DNA of 64,000 bases from Nephrocerus scutellatus (Eukaryota > Arthropoda > Insecta > Diptera > Pipunculidae), in assembly GCA_947095585.1 (NCBI GenBank), contig OX352761.1, forward strand, positions 130,540,277 through 130,604,276. Reading direction: 5' to 3'. A program made the translations under genes and the position numbers. How positions within the stretch are numbered: position 1 is the stretch's first letter; each line of letters starts with the position of its first letter. This document shows, one piece after another, positions 35,701 through 50,700 of this stretch. Below the pieces are notes generated by a model. It was not told where the DNA came from, made no database searches, and worked only from the letters and a program-made list of their open reading frames with translations.

Positions 35701-38700
35701 GATTTTTTTTGGAAATGTTTTTTTGGGAAAAAACTTTTTTTTTTCTTAAACTTTTTTATTTCTTAAAAAAAACTTTCTTTTTAATATTTTAACACTGTAC
35801 GAGTGACATGCGTCATAATTGTTTAAAAACAATTTCCATTAAGTTCTGACTGGTAGAAGCCGAGATATACGAGTTGACAAACAAACTGACAATCTGACAC
35901 TTCTTTCTTTCTTTCCTTTACTCCGCGGGGGAGTATAGGGCTTCTAAAACGAACTCGATTAATCGCCTGAGGATTCAAGAGACGCCACTCTGTCCCATGG
36001 GATCTTGCTTCCTCTTCTATTGCCTTTTTCCATGTCTTGCTAGGACAGCCAACTCGGCGGCATCCTTGAGGATTCCAGTCGAGCGCTAGTTTCGTAATAT
36101 CGTCCGCTGGCTTTCTCAAAGTGTAGCCAATCCAGCTCCATTTTCGTCGTCTGATGGTGAACGCGATTGCTTCCTTCTGCGTTACTCTCCACAAGTCTTG
36201 ATTGGTGGTAATGTTCGGCCATATTATTCTCAGTATCCGCCTTGAGCACTTGTTGACGAAGACTTGGAGGCGCGTCGCAGTTGACTCTGTGACTTTCCAC
36301 GTTTCGCAGCCATACAAGAGTACTGAGAGAACGTTAGATCTGAAGATCGTTAGCTGGCTTTCTCAAAGTGTAGCCGAGCGCTAACCAATTGATTTAAAAC
36401 AAGTCCCATCTAATTCTGACTGGTATAAACCGAGATATACGATAAACGTACCTACTGACACGCACTCTGAAAATGTTTTCTTGTCCTCTGATTATTAGCT
36501 TTGCCCTTCAGGCTCGCAATAGACAAACCACATCGTGGCGCAAACAGTTTACAATGAAAAAAATAATACTTACCATATTCTTGTTCTTGTCAGCAATTTT
36601 CTCAGTATTTAAGCGATCTTTAATTATGTGCATATTCAGGATTTCCCTCATTTTTTCACGATTTCTGCAAAAAATAAAAATAATGATTTTAATTAGGGTA
36701 GGATTTCCCACCAATTAAATTAAAATTCTGCATTTCAAGCAGTAGCAGTCTGCACGTTTTGAATGCCTTTGTTCTTTTTTATAAGAAAATATGTGCTAAA
36801 GTTTTACGCAACCTTGAGTGATATTAAATAATGGAAATAGGGCATTATATTGTGGGCATTAAGTGCTTTTGTTTGGCACATTCTCAGAATTTTTAAATGT
36901 AATTAGAAATTATAATCGGATTTTGTATCGGTGCACTATAAATATGTAATTGAGATAAGCTTAAGGTTGATCTCTAATTTATTGGGCAGTTATTTATGTA
37001 GAATACATTACAGTGCTATAATGTGAAAAGTGATGCTGTGGCACAGTATTGAATAATCAATTATTATGTTTCGAAATTAGACACAAATCATTAAAAGTTT
37101 GTATGAACGTGCTATGAAATATTTGTAATTAATTGCTAATATGGTTATTATACCAGTATGATGATATACTTGACTCAATAGCAAAACTGACATATTCTGT
37201 CAGAACTTATGATGTAATGATCTAAAGCGATATTCATAATTGTCCCTTGGGTCGGTCTGCAACAAATTTGATGACGACATCACAATGCAATCAATCGAGG
37301 TAAATTTCGCTGATGATTATATTAAAATATTATAGTTTAGCTAAGCAATGTGAGTATGTGGTGTGTGTGTGTTGTTTGTTAGGCGCGCAGATAATCGCTG
37401 ACGACGTAACCAAAATATACATAATAAAATAAATTTGCAGTTTAATTACTAGTAAACAATACTTATATATCCTACATCAGCGTAAATTAAATAATAAACA
37501 TTATAAATAAACTATTTAAATACAGTGGGAGAATGATTCTTGTAATGAAACAATGTCACGTCATTTGGAAAATACATAAAATTCGAAGAACTAAACAAGT
37601 TTGTTTACAATCGATACACCAGTAAGAAGTTTTTATTGTTTAAACTTCGTGGTTTCGCAGCCATCTCTTTGACTCAGCCTCTCAACAAGTGGGGTAGCCA
37701 CATTAATATTCACATTCCTTATATCTTTATACCGAAACGTATAATAAATTAATGTGAAAGGCGACCAAGTTATGCACCGAAACCAAACTGCGTGTGCAAC
37801 GTTACTAAAAATGTAGTATCGTTTGGCAAATTTGTGCGCCTGAATCCTCCGTAAACCCAACGGCAGTTAGTTACTGTTATTAAGAAATTCCGCGGAAATA
37901 TTGTTTCTATTATTTTCTTTATTACAGACAAGAAAAGGACAATATACACTCTACATGATAAAGTATGTAAGGGGAATAGAATATTACAAAAAGCAAAAAG
38001 TCAAAAAGTAATTGTGGCGCCTTATGCTGCTCTACAGTTTACCCGACTTGTAGACCAGATTGTGGTTTGTTTATTGTAAGGTTGATGTTAGTGCCTTCGG
38101 GTATTGTAGGCTTTGTTAATGTACTCTAACTATCAGTACCAAATTCTCGCTGGTGGCTATTTCTTATTTACATTCGCACTAGTCCTTTTGTAGCTGCACA
38201 GTAGATAACAACAACATGTGTTGTTCTGTTCTGTTCTGTACTCAGCCAGGAGTCAGCATAAAGGGATAAAGGGTGGTGATTGGAGGCGACCGGCTTGGTG
38301 GCGCGCGAATGACTGACGCCAATGGAAATGGACTTTGCTAGGATGTCTCTGTTGCTTCGCGTTTCTTCTTGCATATACGATTGCGAACTACGAACTGTTT
38401 ATAGAACAATGAACTTTGCACTGACTTTATTACCTATTGTGATGACTCACTGCTACGTATATGGGTGTGTATGGATACGTCCTTTATATGCATATGTGTG
38501 CATTGAGATGCGCAGGCAGTTAAAAAGGTCTTTATGTAAGGAAACAGTAACAACTGGAAAATGAACATAAAATTGTTTTTGGTTGCCAACTGGGCTAGTG
38601 GAGTGGGGTGAGTAGAGTGAGTAGAGTTTGGGAAAAGAAAGTTTCTGTGACTAATTTAATTGAAACGTTTTTAATTAAAGTTTAAAGTTTACATTGTTGC

Positions 38701-41700
38701 CTGGTTGCTGACTAGCGGTATAATTAGTTCACATCTAATTAGATCGAAGTCAATGTTGTAAATTGTAAATGACAAACAGTTAGTCAGCTACGATGAAGTT
38801 GAAAAAATGAAACTGCTACATTCGATTGAAAGCGAATATTATTTAATGAGCAAAAATGATTTTTTTTACTTTAATCTGGGAAATTGTGATACAAAATTAA
38901 TATCTTTTTGTCTATGCATATGGAAAATGAGAAAATGGTATCAGGAACAAAATTACAAATACAAATCTATTGCTGACACAATAAATTATAATATATTTGT
39001 AGCGTATAGCCTAGCGTTGATACAATTGCTCACCTGCTTATGTCAAAAGTCGAGGACAAATTCCATCCTTCAGTGCTGGGGCATTTTAAAGTGGTAATAA
39101 TTTTGAAAAAAAATTTAAATATAATTTTTGTCCTATTGTGTCATAAAATTATGCAATTATTCTATTCTATTCTGCAAAGTTGAACCTATTAACGACACAT
39201 CTGAATTGAAAGTTTTCTATAAATTTTTGATGGCATTACGAGGGGTGCCGTAAATGTTTTTAGGAAATGGTAATACTAGTGTTTTCCGATGCAAATCTTT
39301 ATGTCAGTCAAATGTTTATCATTTATGGAGGTTATGTTTCTCAAAAGTAATCTCTCAGTTCGCATCGCAACATTGTTTTTTATTTACTTGAAAATTGAAT
39401 TCAGTGAAAAATTGAATTATCGATTGAACACTTTCGTGTGATGATCTTTTAAGATTTTCGAAAGGGGCTTCGAATCACTTCATTCGACTTTTGGCGACGA
39501 AGCACCATCCTTAGCTAGTGTTTATAATTAGTACAATGAATTTAAACGCAAATGGAGCTCACTCAAAAACGAGCCTCTTGAAGGTCGCCCAAAAACAGCT
39601 ATTGTGCCAGAAAGCATCGATTTTGTGAGAAAACTGATTGAAGAGGATCGTCATGTGAGTTATCGGGAAATCGAGGCATGTCTAGGCATTAGTAACACCT
39701 GCTTACATGAACATTTAAAGGTGCCGCCAAATGCTTGAATAAGTCGTTGAAGGTACGTACTACGTATACAAGATCGTCATAGGTGACGAGTCATGGATAT
39801 TTGCGTATGAACCGGAAAGTAAAGGGCTATCGACTGTTTGGGTCTTCCAATTCGAATAAAATCCAAAAAAAGTTGTGCGAGCTCGAAGAGTTGGGAAGCA
39901 AAAAATCGTGTTTCTTCACAAAAACCGGTCATGTGGCTACTGTGGCTCTTGAAAATCAAAAGACAGTCAATTCAGCTTGGTATACGACAATTTTTTTGCC
40001 TTAGGTTTCAACAAATTGAGAGAAAACAACGTAAAACGGCGAATAATTTTGCATCACGAGAATGCGAGTTCACACACATCACATTAAACAAGCGAGTATT
40101 TAAGCACTCAAACGATCGAATTGATAGGTCATCCGTCTTACAGCCCCTACTTGGCACCCAATGACTTCTTCCAGTTCCCAACAATCAAAGATGCGTTGAC
40201 AACGATTTTTATTGCCTGAAGAAACGTTTGAAGTGTTTTTGGAGCTATCATCTTCGGACTGGAAAAAGTGTTTCGATAAATGGTTTGAGCGTATACAAAA
40301 GTGTATAGATTTTAAAGGCGAAAGGCGTAATAAAACAATTTTTAATGAAAATTTTTAATTTTTTATTACTTTTACTAAAAACTTTTACGGCACCCCTCGT
40401 AACTAATGTGGTGTTGCTAACTGGTTACGCAAAGTTTAATTCTTAAGCAGAAAATAAAAAGTAACAGGAGAAAACTTAAGTTATTTGGTGACTTCGTAGC
40501 AATGTAACAGTATATGTATTAGACATTTTATTCGGATGTGGTATCTGTGCAGTACATATGTAATTGAGATAAGCTTTAGGTTGAATTCTAATTTGTAAGG
40601 CGGTTATTTACGCAGAATACACGACATCGCAGTAATGTGATAAACTGATGCTGAGGCATAGTGTTAAAAATGAGGTGTGCAGAATTTTATTTGAAAAACA
40701 GACACACAGTTACGTTAATTTTTGTGTAATGAATAGCGTTTCAGAAAAGCCCAAACGTGTCATAGAAAGTCTTTTATTAAATTCCATAGGTACAGATACA
40801 GAGCTTATGAATGCAGTGCGTATTGCAAACTACTTGTGTAGTGCATACAAAACCATAAGAAAGTAGGAAGAAAGTAGCGTCCTATATATAACCATTCTTC
40901 GACTAAAATAATAAAACACAGTGAAAACTAAAAAACTCTTTAAGTTAATTAATCAATGGTGACAGTAGCAGAAAAGTTTCTCGTCTATAAAAGAACTTGA
41001 TGAAATTGATGTGCACTTCAGTACAGTTACGTAGAGGGTTATATGTGAAATAACATATAGAATAAGGATTTTTTTGGACATATCTTTTTATTCAATATCT
41101 TAACTTTCATAAAGTAAGAACGGCATCAATAATAGTTTGAATAATAATATTATTCGGTGCGACAGACCGTTGCGTTCCAAGGCATAGCTTCTCGCGACAC
41201 AATGGAAGAAGGGACCTACAATTTAATGCCGTATCCGAACGGCAAATTGAGAAGCTTTCCGTGACAAGTTAATACTCTCGGACGTTTGTCAGACATTCGC
41301 GAGAGGTGGGGGACCATGAATAATACTGGGATTCGAACCACGAATCTCCTGCTCAGCAGCCATGCAGTTATCCATTGAGCTACGGCGCCCACTCAGTACT
41401 AGTTCATGTTATACATATATTTGAATTTGCATACATACATTTGGCAGGCCGATGAAAATCTGGTGGCTATTAAATGCAATACATGTTTGATTGGATGTAT
41501 TTGAATACAATAATAGAAAACGAATGAGTACAACAAACGATATAATAATAATACTCGTAATTTCATTTCCACATTTTTGTGCTCACCTGATAATATTATT
41601 GATCGAAGACTGATTCCATGCCTCATTACTTGGTGCCAAAATCGTAACTTCACCAAGATTGTTAATATCGTCTAAAACTTCACCTCCGATATCCATGATT

Positions 41701-44700
41701 ACTTCGTAGAATTTTCGTAGAGCTCCGTTTTCGTTATCCTGTGAAATTATTTAGTTTAAATTCATTACTAAAACTTTTAAACAAATTTAGGCGTAAATAA
41801 TATTGTGTTTATATTATATTGTTTGACAGTCAGAAAGGGGTTTATTTTTATTTCATTTTAGGCAAATTAATTTTTTTAGTTCCTTATATTTGTTTGTTTA
41901 GATTTCGCCAATTGTGTTTTTTTAGTGTGGCAACAATATCAATGCGTGTATAAATAATTGTATAAAAGGCAGAAATTGAATTAACATAACAATAAACAAA
42001 TAAAAATTATCAAACTGAATATATATGTGAAATTATTTAACAAAAGATTAAGAATGGAAAAGAAGAAAATACAATTACAAATAATTGTATGAAAGGCTGC
42101 AAATGGCAACACATTGAAAATATTTTTTACAAGACATTTACAAAGCTATAATGAAACACAGACAGAGCTTATTCTAAAGAAATGAGAAAATTTCATAATT
42201 TACGACTGCATATTAAAAACATAATCTAAAGTTTTTTTTTTGATCTGTCATTTTTTAACTAAAGGAAAACTATGAGTAAAGCAATCAACGGTTAAAATAT
42301 TATGAATCCAAACACTGTTGTACTAAAGTGAGAAGAACAAGATCATAATTATTGATTTAAATTGTGCTGGTGGAAACATCTGTATTGATGAGTTATATCG
42401 GAAAAACTGTACTTGGACACAGTGTGTCATTGGCAAATTTTTAATCCCTAAAAACCAGTTTTGAATTAATTCTATTAATATTATTATTAATACGCTTAGG
42501 GAACGGATCAAGATCGGAAGATGATGGGTCATCCGAGCATATTCTCTGCGAATGCACAGCATTGCTTTGGTTAAGGATGGGCTTGACAGCGGAGTTGAAA
42601 AACACTGCCACTAAAGATATACTATTCGTACTTCTCTTAGAGTAAATACACACTAATATACAATAGATCTTTTAGGTCGCAGGAATGTCACATAGGCTAG
42701 GGTATTAATTAAAAAAAAACGACCAAGAAAGAATTTAGTTATCAGGCTATCTTTCAACACGGCATCATGCAACACGGTTTCGCTGTAATACGATAAGAAC
42801 AATTTCCAAAACCGGTTCGCTCTAACACGGTAACAAAATTGTCGAAACCTTTAAATTACACGTGCTAAGACTGATGTTTAATTACTGGGTCGTGTGCTCA
42901 ACATATGCACATGTAATGTAATATGTCATGTCTCGTGCTGATGTTGATGTTATGTATGCGACGTTCGTCCTGCGGAAACCTTCATGTAACATGATGAAAT
43001 CTAGGTCATACAACATATGTTTAATTTTATATGGATCTAGGTTCTAGGTCTGATGTCTGCGTCGTATACTTAACACTCGTAGATCTAATGACTCGTGATG
43101 ATGTTGAGGTCATGTCTGCGCCGTCGTACTGCGTTATTTATAATGACCTAGGTCCAAATTCTGATGTCTGAGACCTACGCCGAATACTTAGTATTGGTAG
43201 ATCTAATGTACTGTACTGATGATAATGTTTTGTCTAATTTATGTCTGCATCGTTTTTTGGAGAAATCATTTTAATCCCTAACTATGTCTGATAAACATAA
43301 AAAGACGACAACTTTTAAGAGAATGTTTATTTCTTTAGAAATAAAAATTAAAACTTTTGATCGTCTTTTGAAGGAGAAAAAGTATCACACATTGCAAAAC
43401 TCTTGATTTAAATGAAGTAACAGAACCATTAAGAAAAATGAAAAAGAAATGAGAAGTGCTGTGCAGGGGAATATTCGTTTTCCCAAAATATGCAGCTCTT
43501 CCACGTGCACCAATAAGTGAAAAAATGGAGACTGAGAATATCAACATTAAAAGCATGTTGGATAAAGATGATGATGATGATGAGTATAGAAACGTGTCTG
43601 AATCGGCAAATATGAAATTGGAGGTATTTAAGAACTAACTAATTCGATCGGAGGGTATGGTTTTGTTCATATGCATACTGAGGACGTTCAAGAACTATTA
43701 GTGGAAGAACAAGATGGCGAAGCAGATTTGGTGGAAATGGCATGTCAATGAAATCGATTCTGAGCACAAGAGCGCTGAAGAGGATTATAAAGTTAATAAT
43801 TTTACATTAAAAAAAATTATTGGAAGGTCTAAGCTTAGCCAAACAACTTGAATAATTTTTCTTAAATGCAGAACTTTCTGCTGAAAGAAGCCGAAAATTC
43901 AAAAGCTTCAAAATTGCTTATCTTATCATGAAATTTATAACGACAAGGGCAACCAAACAACCCCAGATGATTAATTTTTTAAGGAGGGCAGAAAACGCTC
44001 AGAAAGTGAAGTTGACATTGTTCAACCGAAAAATCCGAAAAACCGAAACCGAAAAACGAAGTTGGATCGCTTTGACCAGCGATGAAGAAGAAAATATTTA
44101 AATGAAAGTTTAATGGGAAATGCATATGTATTTTTCTATAATTTTGTTTTTTGTGTTTCTCGTTATATTTATTAATATTGTTAGTAAAAGTTAAGTCAAT
44201 TATGGATAAGTTCTTGGAACGTAACCCCCCTATTTTTGTACTGGCTTCTAGTCTCATATAACACGGTTTCACATAACAAGGCATTTTGTAGGAAACTATC
44301 TATGCTATAGGAGGGTTATCTGTATTCCAAAAAGGGAAAAAGTTAGACAACCGTTTAAAGTTCAAAAGATTGTTAATTACAAAGGTTCTATATTTGATTC
44401 CTTTAACGAGCGCTTACTAAAAATGTGCGCCATTAAGGCGTACCTAGTTTAAGCAGATGACATATTACTGTGCATATAGGACACAATGCTAAGATCGATA
44501 AATACTTATTTATCAGATATGATACAGTATCCATGTAAACGTGTGTTAAGGTCCTGTTCACACTTTATAATAATTAATTCCTTATTTGTTTCATTATCAG
44601 ATAATTGAATCCTAATTACATGAATTTACTTACAAACTGCTGATAATATTCTAATTAATAACAATTCGAATTATGCAATCAAACTTGATTCAACTTCCAA

Positions 44701-47700
44701 CAACACTACGAGTTCACTGCCTTAAAAATTGATTGCAATTATTCAGCATAAGTGCCACGGCGTATCTTCATAATTGGTATTGCAGATACTTTAAAAATAC
44801 AATATCCTGGCATCCACGTTGCAATGCTTTTTGCTCATTACTAACGCCAAATATTATTATACTTGTCGTGTTTTTGTTAAGATCTGATAGCACTGTCATC
44901 GCTCATGCTATATAGTAATTCACACCCCAGCATTTAAAAAATTCACTGCATCATTACTGGAAAATGTTGCATGTGCCCTGGCTTTGCTTTTCGCAATTAT
45001 CATTAAAATTATGAGTATGATTGTCACTTTGCATAATTATGGTAATGAATGGTGAAACTGTGGCATTTAGAAGTTTAATAGGGTGTATTATCTAATGGGT
45101 AATGATTGCGGGAAGGGTGTAATCATCTACAATGTAGAAAGGGCAAGCTTAACATAACTCAACTTGATAATAAAATGTCCTGCTGACATTGAGTGCACAG
45201 TAATGTACAGATGACACCGCACATAACAACTAAGGTCGAAAATAATTATTAATTCTTAGATAAGTAATTCATGTTATAAACTAGGATACGGTGATGGCGA
45301 TGGTGGTGGTGATGATGATGATAACATCGACGACGTAAATACAAGGTATGGGCAGTAATCTGTGGCCTCATCTGTGGCTGTAGTTTATCGACTATCTTGG
45401 GCGCACCACATAATTTATTACATACATGGTACATTACCGAAAGTTTGGAGGACAATGTCAGCCACAAAATCATATTTCGTTCTACAACCGGCATCCGGTC
45501 CTGGCCTCCCGCAATGCCATCCCAAACAATTAATAATATGTATTTTACAAAAGCTGAGTTGTCCCAAAACTTGTACACTGCATTGTTAAGAATTATTATT
45601 GAATACAAAATCGGAACATATAGGTAGACCTAGATGTACAATCTGAGCCTACTTTTGTGCAGTGCAGATGAATTAATGATAATGTATATAGTATTGTCAT
45701 GTTTGAATATATATTGCCTTTGAACATACTTGTAGTGCCATATCAAAATCAAGTCCTGCTCATGATATGTAATTTATACATTAAGTCTCAATTGTAAAGG
45801 TTTCCTCTCCAGAACAGGTACACTTAAATAATGATAATTGACGCATATTTAGAAATTTCAGGAGACATGTAATAAATTTGATGCATTCTCAAATACTTCA
45901 TCCTGATGATTAGCCAAAAGTAATTCAACAACAACAACAAAGTTTGACTTTGTTTACGTTTATCTGGATGTGCGTATTCCCTAGATTGTGAGGTAAATTT
46001 TCCAGTACCGATATGGTCAAGGCTTATATTTGTATATAAACATATTAAAATGTGACATGGATTTGGTTTTCATTTGAAAAAAGATATCGAGTACCTAGAG
46101 TACATTAATATTTTTAATGGTAAGTTAATGCCGAATACGATTGCACAAAATTAATAAACGTGTGTTTTATTGTGCTATTTTTTCTTTCAAGTGCATGTTT
46201 CAATGCAATTTTATATTATTAGAAAACATTTTTCTTCCAAATAATAGGTTTTCTCAATGCCCTCAAAATAGGCGTTTGTTTCAGTGATGACCTCTTCGTT
46301 AGACCCAAATCTCTTACCGCCCAGACATTTCTTTAGCAGCAAATAGTCGCAGGAAGGCTAAATCTGGAGAATATGATGGATGGGGTAGAAGTTCGTAGCC
46401 CAAATTTATGGATTTTTTCCATGGTGACTACACGCGGTCGTTTTTGCTTCAAATCAATATCGAATCTGTCTTCGCCGGTGATCGTTTTACCCTTTTCAAG
46501 TCAATCGATGTGAATGACACCAGGTGCATCCAAAAAAAACTGTGGCCATGTTGTTGGCCGACAGACCCACCTTGGCCTTCTTTCGCGCAGGTTCACCCGG
46601 AGAAACCCACTGTATTGATAGTTCCTTGGTCTCTGGTGTGTTGTGATAGATCCACAATTCGTCTACGACTAATTACGAAACGGCATAAAAACTCGTTCGG
46701 ATTTCGGCTGAAGATCGCCAAACACTCCTTTAAAGTGGTCACACACGAAATTCACTTTTTTTCGTTAAAATTCACGAGGTTGTCTGCATTCAATCGCTGT
46801 CAAACACAAACTAAATGACGCAGCTTGTTTAAATTTGGACAGGAGTCAACTGACAGATGCCTGTTGGCAGGAGCAGTGTTTCCCTTTCAGGACTTATTGA
46901 CCCGCCCTCGTATCCTCATACTACCAGTATAGCGTTGCCGACGTAAACCGTTCTCCCGATCACTATCGATTTGTCTTGATTCAGGATATTTCAAAAGCTT
47001 CATAAACTTCCATGACTTCATGAAAGGAGAGGACGTCCGCCTACTATACTTAAAGAGTTCCAACGTATAAGAGATATAGAAAATCTTACCGAATGTTTTC
47101 GTTTTGGTGGAACTATTTAGGGAATATTATTTGTCCCAGCGGATTTGGGTATGCGATTATTTAAAACTCTCAAAACTGTACAAATAATTAATTAAATTTA
47201 AAAATATAATTTTGTAATTTCATTTATAATTCAAATTAATAAAATTTTGTTATATTTTAGTATAAAACAAACAAAGTATTTAAACAGACTAAAGGTTAAA
47301 AAAGTTTAGTAAGAAAACTAAACTACAAGCAACATTCACATGAATAAAATGGTTAACGAATACACAACAAGTTAGTGCTAGTAGAGAAATTAAAAATTTA
47401 ATAAATCGATATAACGAATAGGATAAAAAGTTGGCAAAATAAATTTAAAAGAAAATTTGGTAATGAAACGGTAATTTGATGAAAGTGAGAAATATCTTTT
47501 GGTTTTCATGTTTGTTCTAAGCGGCGGGAGATGATGTAAAAAAGCAGCATAAAACAATCGCAACGAAATCAGAACGAAAACAGGAAGGAAGGTACAAGTT
47601 TGCAATTTTGTGATTGAGAAAAAGTGTTATTTTTATTTAAACTGATATGTATTAATAATCTAATGATTATTGTCATATACCACAATTCGAAACATTTTTT

Positions 47701-50700
47701 GTATCATATAATTTTCATAGAAATTTCTATTCAATTTAACTTTATTTTGATATGTGGTATACCTGTGTCTGGGTGTGTTTGCTTTTATTTCTTATTTTTG
47801 TAAAAGGAATAATTAATTAAATGAAGTAATTAATAATACTTACATTTACAAACTATTGTTGAACGTAATTGATTATTTTTAATATATGGAAATATTTGAT
47901 TTGGTTTTTGATTGATTTGTTTCAGTTTTTGATAGTTAAGATAACCGACCATGCATCAGAATTGAATGCAGAGTTCATAAGGTCCCATCAATTATCATTT
48001 TGTCATGCGAAATATATTAAATTTAAAATTTAAGTATATATTCCATGATTTTTATGTTTATTTTGTAAAATACGTAAGTCTAGTCTAGTTTATTATGAGC
48101 ATGTGTAATAAAAGAATTCCTAAATAATAATAGTATGTGTGTGTATGTGTGGGAAATGTATATGATTCCAATATGGGTAGTTTAAAAAATACAAATATGA
48201 ATCAAAAACAATTTCGGACCAATTAGTTTTAAATTATTGATATTTGTGTTAATGTTAGCAAATTTTTCACTTTTTTCTCGAATTAAATGGCGATTTACTT
48301 TTCATTATATAAATAGGTAATGCCGAACATAAATTCAAATCGAATATGAAACTAAAGAAAATAAACAAAATTAACAAAATATAAATACTTGTTACAGAGG
48401 AAAAATACACACGTTATGTACGAGGTTGTAGATAAAAATTAACATGGAACAATGTAAAAAAATGATTAATTACGTATTGGATAACATGTCTAATGTGTAT
48501 GTAAGAACACAACAAATCCGTTACAAGTCAATCATGAAATGCCTAGCATATTTAATGAAACATGAACATATGAACACACTATGATTTCATTTTCTTTTAA
48601 TAGTTGAATACCAATATGCATGCATGCGTGCGAATAACGATAAAAATGAAATGAATGGCACCGAAAATGCAATTGAAATAAAAAATCATCTACCACAACA
48701 AATAATGTGTAAATACGATGGCAAAAAAAAAACTTGAAAAAGCTTTTATGGAAAGTGATTTCATTTTTCAGTGCAGTCTAGAGTAGTACAATTTTATTCG
48801 GTCAAATGATTGAGATTATAATTACTAGATTAGAGTTGGTTGTTTGTATTTAAGAGTCATTTTGATGTTGAACTGCATATATTTTTAAGGTATTCTGACG
48901 ACCATTTCCTAAAGTAGAACAATGGTTCAAATAAGGAAAAACAGCACGCCAATAACTTGTGATTTAATTATTTCATAGGTTTGGTGTAAATGAAAATCTA
49001 ATATAGAAAGTTTGTTGGATAGTTTTGATTTTTCTCGCTTCTTTGGCAAGCCATTGTCGAGCTTTGGAGTAAATTTGCATTTCATTGGCACGGTCCGATA
49101 ACCTTAACCATAACTTTACTATTCGTCGGCGGTCGACGAGTATGGTTTTCTCCCTGCGCACGATTATAACGGAGCAAACCAAATTTCTGATATGACATTT
49201 TTCGATCTCGGTTAGAAGACGTTAGTTTGCTTGAAACAGAGTATTTTATTTCACGCTCAGTAAACAGGAGTCATGACGACGAATGCATCAAACAGATATT
49301 AAATATATATATTAAAATATATTTTTCAGTATTGGTTTATGGTTGTTCGTTTGCTTTCGTTTGCACTGCTAATGCCATGAAAACCTCGAACTGGTTTGCT
49401 TACAGGAGTTAGCAAATTGAAAGCATAATACTTTGCGGTTTTATTAGGGACAAAATAGGGTTTGGTAGATATCTAAGTTTAAGATTATCCATTAAAGATT
49501 AAAACTGTAAATAAAGCATCACTGGGGTAGTTATGCAAAGATTGGTAACTTACTCTTTTTTAGAAATGTTTCAGATGTAATTGTAATTTTTTACTACAAT
49601 CTAACTAAGTTAATTGTTATAATTAATTAAAAAATGTATAGTTTTTAAAAGAAAAAGTTATAAAAAATTTATAAACTTCGAAGCGATATTTCTACCGTTA
49701 GATATCGAATTAAAATATCGAGTATGACTGACTAACAATCTTAAGTCGATGGAATTTAAAAAATAAAATTATACAGACTTAGCTTTAGCTTGGAGTAGTA
49801 TAACATTTTTTTATTTATCGTAACGTGCGTTCTTCCACGCGTATGAATTATACAAATGCCTCATCATCATGCCGTAAAAATAATGTAATCCAGGTAAATA
49901 ATCTATTGACTATTAAATAATCCCAAGCTAGCGGCCAGAAGCTAGACTAGCAACCATCAACCATGCAGCCACTACTCCAATTCCTCACAACTCGGGACTG
50001 GTAGCCCATAGCCAGTCAGTTTTCCGTACTTAAGTCTCCCTTTGCCAAAATTTTGAATGGTAAGAATGATGTTAATGTGAAATTTGAAAGGAAGTGCCAC
50101 ATGATGTTAATTAATTTCAAGTGTTCTCGTGAAATTTTTATAATTGGAGCTCATTTTTAAATTATGAAATTTTCGTCATAATATTGGTATAATTTAAAAT
50201 CTGATGTCTGATGTTATAAATGGAGTATTCTTACATCTTTGACTTTTCAGTGACATTTTTTAATTTTTTCTAAAATTGTTTTTTCTTGTCAAAATTTTCT
50301 ACGTATTACTTTTCTCGGTTATTTTGAATGCTTTTTTTAATTAAGGCAAAAACGATTGAAGGGAAGTTGGTTGGTGCATTACAATACAACATAAATAATT
50401 CGAAAAGAAACATATATGTTAATATGTTCTTTCTTAGAATTTGAAAATGCACCACTCAGATTTTATCAACTATTATACAAAAAATGAAGGAATTAACAAT
50501 GAAAACGAATTTAAGGTCACGTTATCTTTGTAAAAATGAATCAAAAGCGTATTCAAGTAGATATATTCGTCAAGTAATATATACATTTTGCCACAGCTCA
50601 ACAATTTTTAGCACGATGAGCACTTTTCTGCGAGTAATGTACGCTATTTTTCACACGACCAGGAGCAGGAGCAGGTGCAGGAGGCAGCACCTCAGAGTAT

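Noticed and set aside
38160..38375. GC-richer patch in an mfas intron as a possible alternative first exon or promoter
   Set aside because: No ATG with an in-phase donor to the next exon (36664, which needs two carried bases) could be established.
41328..41391. A tRNA gene on the minus strand
   Set aside because: The A and B boxes are present but arm pairing is imperfect and the sequence continues into a body shared with 63193-63448, so it is a SINE head.
43561..43585. Poly-aspartate coding run (gatgatgatg) as part of a gene
   Set aside because: It lies within the broken pogo-like relic and is not in a maintained frame.
48973..49182. Arg/Lys-rich minus frame (contains [13 protein letters not shown]) in the large mfas intron
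   Set aside because: GC-richer than its surroundings, but no domain and no acceptor/donor pair in phase with the flanking mfas exons; may be old transposon sequence.
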